64,000 bases of DNA from Enoplolaimus lenunculus (GCA_030248215.1 JASANG010001493.1:22604-86603); one strand, 5' to 3'; counted from the first letter of the stretch, positions 15,301 through 30,300 are shown. Translations and numbers: made by a program. Notes: generated by a model not told the origin, from the sequence alone.

Positions 15301-18300
15301 GAGCCGCAGCAGCAGAGAGTGAGTTATGCGACGAAGATCAAACCGATGCCGAACGAATCCAACAAGGGAAACCGTAAGATATATGGTGTTCATGATACGA
15401 TCGTGGTCAAGGGTGTAGGAAGCCGGGGGGACCGGTGTTCAAACCCCACTTTTCGGGTATGGGACCGGTGTTCAAACCCCACTTTTCGGGTATTTTGGCA
15501 TTTAGCTCGGTTCCAGTTAGCAGCTCAACCCCCGCCCCCTTTGAAATTTTTGCGGAACGCTAATCATCCCATTGCAAAATGTAGGCTACGTCCATGATCA
15601 CACCTACGGATCCTACCCAGGCGGTGGCTGTTAGCAAAGATCAACAACCAAAATTTTGTATTAAGATTTAGTACTAAAATGGCGTCCAGCTTCTTCGCTT
15701 GCGAACTATTTTTCTGTATTGCAATCGCCCGTCATTCCTTCAGAAAGTTATGGATCCATCACTGGAAATTCGAAGCGCATAGGCTTTTAAATTTCTGTCC
15801 ATATTATGGTCACATGGACGTAATATGTATGAAGCTTAGTTTTATTCTTAAATCAGGAATTGTATTTTCAGCTTTATATAGCAGCTATCACCAGTTAGTA
15901 ATAGGTTTTCAAACGAAACGAACTCTGGAATGATTTTTTACAATTGCAAAATGTGCCATGCTTAGGTATTAACCCTTTATCACATGAATATTTTCAATTT
16001 CATATGAGATGTAATTTCAAGGTTAGATTCGATACCCAGTCTCACGAGTGGGAGGCGTTTACGGTGACCACTGAGCTATAGGAGCTTGACGCTCGAGCCC
16101 GAGGGGGTTCTCACGTCTTGTAGAGATTTTGCACTGCGCATATATGTTATAAATGTTAAACACTGCTCACAGTGTGTGTATAGCTCTTACATTATTGCAT
16201 TTAGTTGCTCATAGTATACTCTATGAGTGAAAGGGTTAAACTTCAGTGTTTACCGGTTTTTAAGTCACAAGGTCTATCATGAAATAGTGATAGAACCTTC
16301 GGATACAGGCCGAAATATGATCTTAATTATGATTTAATCTATTAGTAAGCTGTTTTGCCCCTTCCGTGTAAGCAAACTTGACAACTTTGTATAAAGAAAC
16401 AGCAATAATTGAGATAAACTATCGTACGAAGTGACAAATCAAACGCAATTTTAGCACTAAATCTTACAAAATATTTTTCAGGGCTCGTGTGAAAGTAGTA
16501 AACACCAAGCACAATTTCAGAACTGAATCTTATTAAAATGTTGTTTTCCATTGCCATCAGGGTACAACCGGAAGTGTACCTGCGGTTCCGGTTCTGGCAG
16601 AAAATCAAAATCCGACTCCGTTGAAATTCTGCCGGATGTTGCGGTAAATTTGGTAGTGAAATTTTGCACAGTTTTACAAAATTGATTTGTTTACTCCGGT
16701 TCCGTATTATGCAATTTTGTGCAAAAAATATGCCGAGATTGTGTAACAATATAAAGCGTGAAACCAAAACTTTAAACATCTCTTACAGGTATTTGGTAAA
16801 ATTAGCAAATTAAACATCATTTTAGCTACCTATTTTCGCCTTGCCTCCGGCCCCAGCAAATTTTGTTGATCTCCGGCTCTGGTATTTTTCATCTCCGGAT
16901 GCACCCTGTTCGTCGCAGACAAAAAACTATTCAAGTGTATAAGTTCCTAGCTTCATAGTCCTAAACATGGCACGAACGAACCAGTTGTTTTATAAAAAAT
17001 ACCTGATAGAGATCATCTGGATCCGTTCCGGTTTCCGACTATGGCATAATAGGTTTTTTCAAACCAGGACCACAGCAGCCACCCAACAAACCCATCCATT
17101 TTGGGGCCCCACCCCTGAGGCCCCCGTCCTAACCGGTTGAAACAAAAAACCGCCGAAGTTTTAAAATGCGTCTGGCTTCTTGCTCGCTTGGCTCGTGAGT
17201 TTACTTCGGCACTGTTTCAGACCACTTCCAAAAGATATTCCAATGGCCCTGCGCCCGGTATCACGAAGCTATCATCGAACGCAATTCAAACAGCTGTTTC
17301 ATAATTGCCGACAAACGGTGCGATATGCAATTTTGATATATTCTCACATTGTCACTGCGATGGTAACGTACGGATTTGTGTTTAATTTGTACAATTTAAC
17401 AGGTATTATTTTAAAATTAAATTATTTTTAAATATTTTTTAAACATAATTTAAAGCCAATGTATAGCACACGACCGTAACAGTAATATAAACATATTCCT
17501 AAGCCTAAGCCTAAAGCTTAACTTTAAGCGTAAGAACGAGCTTATACCCTAAGCCTAAGCCATAGCAAAACAAACTAATCTAAGGCTGAAGCTTACTCTA
17601 TTGCAGTTTTACAGGAAAACGTTCCGCCCCTGATCTTTTACATGGCTTAATTTATAACCCAACTACAACTGCACAAATCCAAATAGCTATAAACCATAGT
17701 CGACACCAACGCGCAGTGTTTAACTGTCAGCTTAAGTGCATTTTTAGTACAAAATCTACACAAGACGTGAGAACGCCCTCAGGTTTCAGCATCAACCTAT
17801 CATAGTCGGCTGCTGATGGCTGACGTCAACAACGCTTATCCGAGTGTCAGTAACTGAAATCGTACATTAAACTTAGGGTCCATATTCTCAAATGCTTACT
17901 GCATCTATCACACTGGTTAGCAATAGGATTTCAAACTGACGAACTTGTGTAATTGCAGATCTGATTAAAATTAGCCTACAAAAAAGACAAACTAAACGCA
18001 AAAGACGTAGTAAATTTCTACACTCACCATTCATTGGTTCGAATGTTACGTAAAGTTTCATCAACTGCTCTCTAAAAACTTAAACTTAAATTATAGCTTA
18101 ACTAAGCTTGAATACTGGTTTAAGTAATACTCAAATGGCTGGACGTACTAAACTTAAATTTTAAGTTTTACTTAAACTAACGTGACTTTCTAACGTGATT
18201 TTAAGTTTAACACGAGTTTAAGTAAACTTATTTTTGGTAAATCCAGCTCAGAAATTATGTGCATTTGAGAGTTCACTAAGCTTAGCTTAATCTAAAAATA

Positions 18301-21300
18301 CGTAAGATTTTAAATTAGTCTAAGAGTAAACCAGCCTGTTAGTTTAGTTAATCTAGAAACTTAATTTAATACTGCTGGATTAGCGTAAGCTTAAATCAAG
18401 TTAGTTTAAGAGCTTTTAGAAAGAGGTGATAGGTGCTATACACATTTCAGAATACCGTATCCTGATCGAGTTGAAATAGAAAATATTCATGTGTGAAATG
18501 GTGTTAATATTTCAGGCAACCCATTGCTCAACTGTGTTTATGTTGGCCTGATTGAAATTGCAATTACTCTTTCTGCAATTTTGCCTGATTTTAAACTGTC
18601 ATACTGCGGTCGTAGGTTACTGCATCAGTTTGGAATCGCATTACCGTTAATTGTTTGCGTAATTATCGCTTGTTTATACGGGTTTGAGTTTAACGACAAT
18701 GGTGCTTCGAGTGCCACAGTTGCAAAGATACTGCAAGCGTTGGGAGTTTGTGGTAAACTTTGCATTGTTTCGGTTAAAAAAATTTCCATTTCTTTGTTTA
18801 AAATTACATAGCTAGTCAAAGCCAGAAATTCGCTTGATTTAACGAATGTTAAGAGTACGCAATCTTGTAAAAATGAAATAAAATATCATTCGTAATATAA
18901 AATCTAACGTCCACTAAGCATTTTTCGCAGTAGTCGGAATCTGTAGAAACTATATCTATAAGAAACATGGATGCAAAATAGAGACGACTGGTGAGTGAAC
19001 CCGGGTGAGCGAAACAAGCCAGAAACCAATCATGTTTGAATATAATCTCAAAAACTGTTTGCGCATAACCCCTGTACCACAGCGTGGATAGTGGAGATGA
19101 TTTTTTGCCTGCCGTCTTTTATTGTATCCCTCAGTCTGACGAATTTTTCACTTTAATATAATTTTTAAACTGTTTAAGAAAATAAATTTAAATTTTGTAA
19201 TTTTTTTGAAGAAAATTTAAATCTTTGTTAAATTTAGATTTTTTAAATTTCTTAAAAAAAATTTAAATTTTTTGAAATGTTTTGGAGAAACTTTAAATTT
19301 TTTTAAATTTTTTGAACAAAATTTAAATTTTTTGAAATGTTTTGGAGAAAATTTAAATTTTTTAAATTTTTTGAAGAAAATTACAATTTTTTTAAATTTT
19401 TTTAACAGGTACCGCTAGCAATATTTACGCATGGGCGGCGCTGATGCCAATGGCAGTGGAAACGTTTCCAACTCAATTTCGTTCAATTGGCATCTCTTTG
19501 TGTCAGTTTGGCGTTCGAATTGGTGGAGTTCTTGGCACAGAACTGTTATCAGTATTCAGAATTTGGCGACCAGCTCCGTTTGTGATATTTTCAATCCTGC
19601 TCGCGTTAAACTCTTTACTCGCCGCAATTTTGTTACCCGAAACAAAACATTTACCGCTACCCGAAATGAACCACAATCAACAACCGCAAGCCAAAAGCAG
19701 TATGCAATCTTTTATACGAAAAGCGCAACGAACTAACGCGTTTTACTAAATAAATACGCTAAGATTCGTAGCTAATTCAGCTGTTTTAACGTAAGGGCCC
19801 ATATTCTCAAATGTCTATAGCAACTATCACCAGTTAGTACTAAATTTTCAAACTGACTGACTATTGAAGCTGTTGGACACAAAATTGGTACATGAGTAGA
19901 GCAAATCATATACAAAAAATGTGCTGAATTTTGAGCCCCTGATTCACGGGTTCAAAAGTTACAGGACCTATTACAAACTGATGATAGGTGCTACACAAAT
20001 CTAAGAATACGGGCCAAGGTGTTGAACAATATCGGGCTCTTGAGCAGCTTTTCCCACATTAAAGGTTAAGGCTTAGGTTCAAGCTTTAGGTAACGGTTTA
20101 GGCTTACGTAAGCCTTCTACTAAACCTAAGTCTGAGCTTGTCCACGAACCAGTCCAAGAGTTATTGTGACAAATGCCCAATATTTTTGATACCTGCGCTG
20201 CAAATAATGGCTGAGTCAAATCGACGCTCTCCGAGATAGGCTTTTCCGGACTACACAAACTGAGTCAACTTCGACTCCACTAGAGTCAAATTCGATACAC
20301 TATGTCGCACGTTTGACTCTGGCGGGAGTCGAATTTTGACTCAGTTTGTGTAGTCCGGAAAAGCCTATTTCGGGGAGATTCAATTTGACTCACCATTTTT
20401 CGCAGAGTGTTATATCGGAAGCCGAAATTGTTGTTGGTAACTAGGCGATTTAAACGCCCTCAGGCATGACTTTCCCGTCTACGATAATATGCAAATTACA
20501 TAATTTTTGAATTATATAGCTTACTCAGCTAACAGCATACGAAATAATGACGTAAAGCAAAATGTGATTCAAATACGATTGGACAAATATTTGTTACAAA
20601 GTTATTAAATTTACACGTCAGTAAAAAATTTTTCGCCGGCCGATAAACTTGTAATCCGAAATTTCATCAACTCGACAATTCGTCGTCCATAACCATGCTT
20701 ACGCATAAGCTGAGGATTACGTTTGGGATTATGCTTAGATATATTCATAGGTTTTAGTACCCTGTTCGACGATAAGTCGTCAAATGACGAATTGTCGTAT
20801 ATATATTCGTTATTATGCCCCATGTATAGAACAGGGCCGGAACAGTAGTATAAGCATATTCCTAAACCTAAGCCTAAGCCTAAGCCTAAGCGTATGGATG
20901 AGCCTATTCCTAAGCCTAAGCCTAAACCTAAACCTAAGCAAAAAATTTGTCTAAAGCCAATCCGGAAAACGATCCGGCCCTGTTCTATACATGGGCCGTT
21001 ATATTAAAAATATTTTTTGAAATTTCGTACATAATTAGAAAATGTCATACAGGTAATCAAACTTAGAGCACCACACATTAAAGCGATCCTAAGCCACTTT
21101 GCAACTTAGTAGCTGAAATTTGAATGCAAGTTGAAATTTGAATGTAGGTTGAAATTTGAATGCAAGTTGAAATTTGAATGCAAGTTGAAATTTGAATGCA
21201 AGTTGAAATTTGAATGCAAGTTGAAATTTGAATGCAAGCTGAAATTTGAATGCAAGTTGAAATTTGAATATAAGTTGAAATTTGAATGCCAGTTGAAATT

Positions 21301-24300
21301 TAGCTACTTACTTGTTTTGCTTCGGCAACACAAATATCCAGGCGATATACAACTGAATCCGTCGCCACATTTAGCTCCGTTTAAACATCTTCCAACCGGC
21401 TGGCTTTGATCAGGACAGCTTGCTAAAATATTTAAAATAAAATTTAAAAACAGAAAAATTATGCTTTAATTGAAAAATATCACCAACGACAACAATTTTT
21501 GCGACTACGCTTTCCGTAGAACTAACTGTAATGTTTACATTTCAAAACACTAAAGTACATATTGCGAAAGAACATAAAAGATATACCAATAGCTACAGGG
21601 CCCATGTATAGAACAGGACCGAAACAGTAGTATAAGCATATTCATAAGCCTAAGCCTAAGCAAAAATATTAGTCTAAAGCTTAAACTGACTCTATTATAG
21701 TCCGTTCGGAAAACGATCCGGCCCTGTTCTATACATGGGCCTTCACTGTAGTGAGCGACTTATCTATATAATTAAAGCTGGAACGTCACACATACGTATT
21801 TTGGGCACTATTCCAGCTGATGCTATATATACAAATTAATACTGAATTTTTATTATTTTAAGCAAAATTTGTATAGGTTTGATTTAAACATTGTTTACAA
21901 GAACATTTTTAGTTCAGTCCCATAAAGAATTATGCATCGTTCACAATGAGATGATACGCTTTAGCTTTAAGCCTGACAGACGTTAATAAACACTTTGGTC
22001 CATGTTACATTAAGGGGCGTTCAGCTTACTGGTGGGTCTATAAAAGAGTAATTTTAGATTCTAGATTACATTTTTCTGCTTAGGCTTCAGGCTTTAGGAA
22101 TACGCTTAATCTACTGTTACGCCCCTTACAGTAACATTGGCCACAGTGAATATACCACACTGTAGCTGGCCCATGTATAGAACAACTGATTCCAAGTCAA
22201 CGTTTATATCGTTGTAGTAGATTTGCAAGACTCTGCGTGGGCGTAACGTCGTCTATTGTCAATTTGAAAACACACATTAGCTGGGTTTCCGAAACTCTAC
22301 TTAAGTACGACTTAGTACTGTAATGTGTACTGGCTATTTCATTACTTAACTATTTTGCTGTTTTTAAAAGCGTAGTTAAGTAAATACTTAAGCCGCTGAT
22401 TAAATTTGGTATACTACAAATAAACCGCTCAGGCATACTAACCTTGGTGCAATTACAATTGTAGACTCATGATGTCTCCGAATGTAAAGCAAAACTATTT
22501 TTTCCTTGCCATGACAATGGCCGATATTTGGTTTTTTGGTTATGCTCGAAAGTTTAAGTATTTACTTAAAAGTCGGCGACTTAAGTAATTACTTAAGTAT
22601 AACTTTAGTAAATACTTAAGAAAATTTGAGAAACCCAGCCAATATTCTTTAAAAGAGTAAATCCGTTTCATACGATACGGCATTCTTAGCAAATATTTTC
22701 AATACCTCCATACCCAAATTAATTTATTATATATTTAGTCAAATTTGTATACAGTTTCTGAAATTAATTTCAATTCCAGACTACGTATAACTTAATCTCG
22801 ATTCAATTCACTCACTACGTGCACAATTAATTCATTTTTGGTAATTTAAATCTTTTAATAATTTGTATCTCATCAGCGTTTGAATTTGAAAAATATAAAG
22901 TAATTCAATTAGTGTCTGCTTCAATTTATATTGGCAGCCAGTTTGCAAACTAAATTTAATCAATTAATACGCAATTTCGAATTGAAAATTGAAACTCTTT
23001 TTGGCAAAGTTATTAAAATTTTAAAATTTAAGTTTACAAATTGAAAGAATAAAATTTTACAAATTCATTAAGTTGAAACTGTCGGTAATTTGGCATCCAA
23101 ACGCAGCTCATGATATTGTGAACGTTGCATTAAATACAATTTGAATACATGAAAAACTTACAGTAAGGCATTGGTGCACCGTAAGGATTGCTTGTGACTG
23201 GTTCTGGACCATAAGGATGAGGTGCCGGGGCGCCGTACGGAGAAGCCTTGCCGTGATGTTGAACGAGTTTTTGTGATGCGTAAGTATCCGGTTTGGAATA
23301 CGAACTTGTGTCCGGCGATGAATATCCGGTTCCTCCGGTTGATTTGCCGTATTGAGCAGGGGCAGGGTTATAGGATGGGGAAGGGGCAGAATATGAGGAT
23401 GCCGGTTTGTACGAGGGAGCCGGGTACGAAGGTGCCGGTTTGTACGAGGGAGAAGGGTACGAAGGTGCCGGTTTGTACGAGGGAGAAGGATACGAAGGTG
23501 CCGGTTTATACGAGGGAGAAGGGTATGAAGGTGCCGGTTTATACGACGGGGATGGGTACGAGGGACCGGAGCTGTACGACGGGGATGGGGCTGGATAAGG
23601 AGCAGGCGCAGGCTGGTAAGACGGAGCAGGTTTATACGGAGCAGGAGCTGGCTGATAGGAAGGAGCAGGAGCGGGTTTGTATGGTGCAGGAGCTGGCTGG
23701 TAGGAAGGGGCAGGAGCGGGTTTATAAGGAGCAGGAGCTGGTTGGTATGAGGGAGCAGGTTTGTAAGGAGCAGGAGCGGGTTTATATGGAGCAGGTGCAG
23801 GCTGGTAAGAAGGAGCAGGCTTATAAGGAGCAGGAGCAGGCTGGTAAGAAGGAGCAGGCTTATAAGAAGGAGCAGGTTTATATGAAACAGGAGCAGGCTG
23901 GTAAGAAGGAGCAGGTTTATAAGGAGCATGAGCAGGCTGGTAAGAAGGAGCAGGTTTATAAGGAGCAGGAGCAGGCTGGTAAGAAGGAGCAGGTTTATAA
24001 GGAGCAGGAGCAGGCTGATAAGAAGGAGCAGGTTTATAAGGAGCAGGAGCAGGCTGGTAAGAAGGAGCAGGTTTATAAGGAGCAGGAGCAGGCTGGTAAG
24101 ATGGAGCAGGTTTATAAGGAGCAGGAGCGGGTTGATACGGAGCAAGAGCAGGCTGATACGACGGCGCGGGCTTGTACGATGATCCCGATTGATGTCCATA
24201 GCTCTGATGATGAGAGTACGTTTTCGCAGGCGGAGCCGGATATGGCGCAGGTACAGATTGATATGAAGGCTTGGGTGCAGGATACGGAGCCGGCGCTGGA

Positions 24301-27300
24301 ACATTTTGATACCCGCCGCCCGCGTAGGATTGCCCTCCTCCAGTGTATCCTTGATTTCCGCTTCCGCCATAGCTATCCGGTTGCGGGCCGGCAATCAGTG
24401 CGGCGCTGTAAACGCCTGGCCCAGGCCCTGGGCCTGGACCCGGCCTATCAGTAAACGGATTGATTGGAGTCACCGGAGGTTCAATCGGTCGGCGGCAACA
24501 CCGATTGGTCAGGCGATCGCAAAACAAGTTTGATGGAACAAGGCGTTGATTGCAGTCCGCATCGGTTTGACAGAGCACATCCGGGTTTGGTGGAGTTGAA
24601 CCATCTGGGCAAATGGCTGAAATCAAAACAATAAAACAGTGTTAATACTGAAAATAGTCGCTTTCAATAGTTACCACATTGATTCCTAGAGACGTACCAG
24701 TGGTGTGTTTAGCACCAACAACTATCATCAGTTAGTGATTGGTTTTCAAACTTACTGTTTATGCTGTTTAACTCAATAAAACCTTTGTTTCAAGGTTTTC
24801 TAACGTATCACAGACGCTGTTTTATTCTACCGCACATCGAAAGTATAATTATTCTATGACTTAATATTAACATAAAATAAATATAACCGAAACTATTAAA
24901 TTCTTAGCAAATGTTACTTAAAGGGGCATAACAGTAGGATAAGCGTATTCTTAAGCTTAAGCTTAAGCCTAAGCGTTGCAAAAATGAGTTCCTAAGCCTG
25001 AGCCTAAGCAACAAAATGTAAACTAGAATCTAAACCTACTCTTTTATAGACCACCAGAAACCTAGACGCCCTTTAAGGGTAACATTGGTCAAATTCTTTT
25101 TGCAGTTTTATCGTAAAAAAATTGATAACCCCCATTGGGGGTTAAAATTTTCACGAAGGGTCCTATATGGTGCTACGTAATTTAGAATTTAACTTTACGG
25201 TATCAGTTGGGAAATGTGACCGAAGGATTGTCAGCTCATGCGATTTTGCGGCATATTCTTTTACGTATCTTGCAGTTCAAAACGATTAAAGCAGCGGACG
25301 GGTAATTCGTACACCAGTTTTAAACACTCAAACTTACTCAACTGGTGCTTTGCAGGGTTCCGTCGGATTTCCGATTCCGGCTAAAATTCCAACAAAATTT
25401 AACATCCGATTCAGGATTCCGGCTGACTGCTGTTCCGATGTTGCCCGAATTCTGATTTTCGGTTATGAGTTTTTAAGATGGTTGAACTTAGATTTTGCTT
25501 GTTTCGTTTTGTTTCGTTCATTTGCAATTATTCTGATGGGGTTTTTTCTTAGTAAATATACCGAGTTGTTACGTGTATTTCGTCAGCTATATAAACAATT
25601 TTTACTGAAACTGTGAACAGTAAACGGAAACAGGCATACTACAACAAAAGTTGTAAAACTTGATTCCGATTCCGGTTCCGGTTCCGACAGAAAAATTTGA
25701 TTCCGACTGTTATTCCGCTTCGGACAAAATATAATTCCGGTTGCAACCCTGGTGCTTAGTATACATGTTATCGCAAACTGTCAATTCTTACCATGTACGT
25801 TTTTTCGTGTTAATAATGCCAGCAATATCAATATTTTCACATGCTGAATTTTCAATGTATTAAAGCTGTTTGCGTTTTGGCTAAACTGATTCTATAGCAT
25901 TTTGCTACAGTTTCAGCTTGTATATTTTTTGCAAGCCATGGGACGAAATTAAACGTTTCTTGTGCAGTTTACCCGCAACAAAAAGTTAAACCATAGGCGT
26001 CGATAACGGCTTAAGGTCCATTGTTTTACCTTAAGCTTAAGCTTTAGTTTTGGCATTTTTTAAATCTGAACCTTAGCCTTAACCTTAAATGTGGACGACA
26101 GTAAACAAAAGCCGAAATAAACATTTTGCACAATTAATTTTATAAAAGCGCAGGTTTTACAATTTTGCGTTATTTAAAATGTGTCCAATCATTTTTGAAC
26201 ACATTTTACTTGTCGAATTTTCTAAAGCATCTGACGTCATATGGAATATCATATTTTAATGTTTTGTGACAATTCAGGCTACGTGGCCTTAGGCAATTTC
26301 TGTATATAAGTGCCGGTTGTTGGTATAAAGAACCTCTCGTTTACCACTAGTACTTATAGTACGTTTGTTTTACTATTTGGGGTTGTTTTGCCAATATGAT
26401 GTGCAATAATTTATAATTGCAATAGTGCATAATAAGCATGAATAGTGTGCAAAGCGTACACTGTAAATTACATTGAGTTAATTAATCGACTCAGACAGAA
26501 AGTTAATTATTTTATAGTTAATCTACTCCGGGTGAGTTGATCAATTAACTCAGACTTAGTTGAATAAACTCATAATTCTCAGTTCTGATAGTCTTAACTC
26601 AGACTGACCGATTCAACTCATTCTGAATTAAAATCAACTCACTGGAATTTACAGTGTATATTATCGGTTGTGTATATGTCATGCCCTAAACATCTATTTG
26701 TGTCAGTTAGACAATGGACAGTTTCAGAAATACTAATTGTTTTTCAGTGAAGCTGATACCAGCTGTTGCAGTGAAATTATACACCCTGAAACAATGGCAT
26801 ATTGCAACCAGGGTGTAACCGGATATCGGTTCCGGTAAAAATTCGTATCCGTTTCAGTTTTGGAAATACCGCAAAATTGCGTCACTTTTTATGCTCAAAA
26901 TTAGTTTTAAATCACTGAAATACAAATAATACTAAATCCATTCAAAATTTTAAAAAATTTCGAAGAATGCGCTGTTTTTTCTTGAACATTTCGGACTGCC
27001 TAGCGAATATTTGCGAATCTGACAATTGTTGGCATAAAAATAAAACATCTCTTTGCGCGTCAATATCCGCGTTCCGTTTCCGTTATTTTGATCAATATCC
27101 GTTGCTGATATTTTTACTATTCGTGTACACCCTGATTGCTACGAAAACTTGTTCGAACGTCAAGATTTCTCCCAGTTCTGGTAGTTATTCTGGCTTTTGT
27201 TGACAACAGCAGGTTTTCGCGTATGTTCCCGTTGCCAGCTTCCGCCGGAAATAGATATTCAAGGCACGACATATATATCGTACTTCTTATATTCAATATC

Positions 27301-30300
27301 ACAGGATACGGATACCATCATACATATGTCGTGATGCTCGGAAAGCTATATCTCAATACAAAATCAGCTCATTTTCAACCTCTTAGTTATCATAAATATC
27401 AAAAACGACTTTACCACTAAGTAATATATTAATTTTAGAATGATAATCATTTACCATTTTGATTTAAAGTTTTGGTCCATGTAAAAGATCAAGAGCGGAG
27501 CGTTATTCGGTTCACTAGAATACTGTAAGCTTAAGCTTTAGATTAATTTTTTTTTGTTTAGGCTCCGGCTTACACTGCAAAAATTGGTGAGTCAAATTGA
27601 CTCACTGCGAAATAGGCTTTTCCTGACTACACAAACTGAGTCAAAATTCGAATCCGCCAGAGTCAAATTCGACTAAATGAGTCGCTCAGTGAGTCAAATT
27701 TGACTCAGGCTGAGTCGAATTTTGACTCAGTTTGTGTATTCAGGAAAAGCCTATTTCGCAGTGAGTCAATTTGACTCACCATTTTTTGCAGTGTCGGCTT
27801 AAGCATAAGCTGATTCTGATATTTTAGGCTTAGGCTTCGTAATATGCTTATATTACTGTTCCGCCGCTATTTTATACATAGGTCAAACGCCGATATTTTA
27901 CGTCATCTGCGACGATGCAACTTTTATGCTTATAAGTATTTCTTTTCAATAATTGGTCAAGCGCACATGCAGTGCATATAAATATTCCCGTTTGCTAATA
28001 TATATAATAAATTGCAGCAAATTGTTTTAATAGGCTTAAGCTTAGGCTTACCGTATTGACCCGAATAAGAGGGGGACTGATATTTATTTGGCCTCTCCAG
28101 AGGGTACCCACCCTGTTATTCGGTTACGGACTGTTATTTATTTTTAACACACGCTCCGCCGCCCTTCGTTACTGTTATATATCCGGAACTGCAACTATCC
28201 GTTAACGTATATTTGTCTCGTTTCAATAGTTTGAGCGATAATAAAAGGTTATACTTAGTAATGTACTTTCAAAATTTAAGTAGACGTTAAAGTTTCGAAC
28301 TCAAATTATTTGGTCCTGGAGTCATTTATGTGCTACAGTTAGGGTTAATTGACATTTATGGACTCTAGTTAGGGTTTAGGCACTCTATCCGCTTACGGAC
28401 TTTTATTTGGGATACGGACTCCTATTGATTCGGACCCAAAATGGGGACCTCCCCCCTCTTATTACGCCCCCTCTTATTCGGGTCAATACAGTAGGCTTAG
28501 GCTTAGCCTTAGGTTAAAATAAAGTTTACCTATTTAAGCTAAGGCTTAGCCATTAGCTCAAGGTTGAGGTTTAGGAATAAATAAAAATATAGGAGAAATG
28601 CGTTTGATTCAAACTTAGCATTTAGTATGCGGGTTAAACAGACAACTGCCACGGAGCACAACAACAAAGGTATATGTTGTATATGTCAAATATCTTTCAA
28701 AGAATGTTTCATCGACACAGTAGCAGGCTCGTAGCCAGGTCACTTTCCCAGGGGGCTAAACATTTTTCAGCTGTAGCATACAAGATGTTTTCGTTGACTT
28801 TAATACAAGCAAGGTTAAAAAATTTTCTAGAGACGCCAAAATTTTTCTCAGGTACGCTGAGCCCATCTGCTTACCCCTTGGCTAAGGACCTGTGTCGTAG
28901 TACGAAAATTCTAGACCTCTTCGCTTTCAATTATATATTAAGCTATTTGGTCTGATCTATCAAGGTTGGGTACCGGAACACATCAAACGCAATACTTATC
29001 TGTATATAAACTATGCTTTATCAAGTGTCACGGAGTGTTGATATATATTTCACATGTGGGGGATGTTAAAGAGTTTGCCATACAGAATTCGGCCCATGTT
29101 ACTTTAAGGGGCGTAACAGTAGATTAAGCGTATTGCTAAGCCTAAGCCTAAGCCTAAGCCTAAGCCTAAGCCTAAGCCTAAGCCTAAGCCTAAGCCTAAG
29201 CCTAAGCCTAAGCCTAAGCCTAAGCCTAAGCCTAAGCCTTAGCCTAAGCCCGAGACTAAGCCTAAGACTAAGCCTAAGCCTAAGTCTAAGCCTATGACTA
29301 AGCCTAAGCCTAAGCCTAAGCCTAAACCTTAGCCTAAGCCTAAGTCTAAGCCTAAGCCTAAGCCTAAGCCTAAGCATAAGCCAAAACCTAAGCCTAAGCC
29401 TAAGCCAAAACCTAAGCCTAAGCCTAAGCCTAAGCCTTCGAAAAAAATGTAATCTAGAATCTAAACCTACTCTTTTATGGACCCACCAAAAACCTGGACG
29501 CCACTTAAAGTAACGTTAACCCAGAATTCTGTAGTCAACAAAAACAACAAATTTAGTGAGTAAATTTAATAATAAATTTGGTTCTTTAACAGTCGATCAT
29601 CATTCTTCAACAAGAGTATGCAACTGGGAACATTCTGTGCATGAAAGAATTGAATCAGCACACGTTGTGTTTTTCTTACTCGCCAATATAAGTTGCGTGC
29701 CCTTGTCAAACAGTGATCATCAACCTTTATAGTTTTAGTACAGGGGCGTATTAAAACCCACTATTTCATCTAATGATGAGGGTAGGTAATACTTCAATAA
29801 ATTATCTGATGCGAATATACGTGACGAACAAGAACACTGTAAATTCCAGTGAGTTGATTTTCAAATTCACAGTTTGAGCTTTGAATTAGGTCTTTCAGAA
29901 CTCAGAATTCTAAATTGATTGAACTCATTCCGAGTTAATTAATCAACTCGCCTGGAAATCGTCGCAGAGGCAGTTAATGTTTACTGTCTTTAACTCAGAA
30001 ATAACCAGAAAAACAGCAGGAGATAACTTTGACTTCAGTAAAGAACTGTGTCGGTTACACCCCTCAACGAATTTCGTGACGGTACCTGTGGGATATATTC
30101 TATACGCCCCTGGTTTTAGTTAAACTATTAAGTGCCCCCATGTTGCGGCCAAGCATACACTGAGTACACTTACGGCCTGGAGGCTGCTCAGTGATTGGTG
30201 AAATTGGTCCTAGGGTGCCAGGACCAGGTGTAGTGATGAGTGGAGGCGCAGTCGTAGTGGATAATTGTGTCGTAGTGATAACCGCTGGGGTTCCTATAAC

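Larger units (their letters stand above)
24617..30173. other. Long intron of the Cys-rich gene (between exons 8 and 9)
   Basis: Holds family A, C/B nested, D, E and F elements. I see no exon matching the Cys module and no gene on either strand. Confidence 0.7.

Noticed and set aside
16342-16779. 145-codon minus-strand open frame
   Set aside because: Overlaps a family-F element and shows no domain or splice context.
21131-21409. Open frame with KFECKL repeats
   Set aside because: 18-bp tandem array running into the antisense of exon 10; no start context or family match.
23222-24454. Long plus-strand and alternative minus-strand open frames over the Pro-rich repeat
   Set aside because: They arise from the tandem repeat in exon 9; only the minus frame with Cys modules and correct splice phases matches the rest of the gene.
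29099-29377. Leu/Arg repeat open frame
   Set aside because: Translation of (GCCTAA)n inside a MITE.
29091-29521. True telomere or chromosome end
   Set aside because: The array is bounded by transposon ends with an 8-bp duplication and ordinary sequence on both sides.
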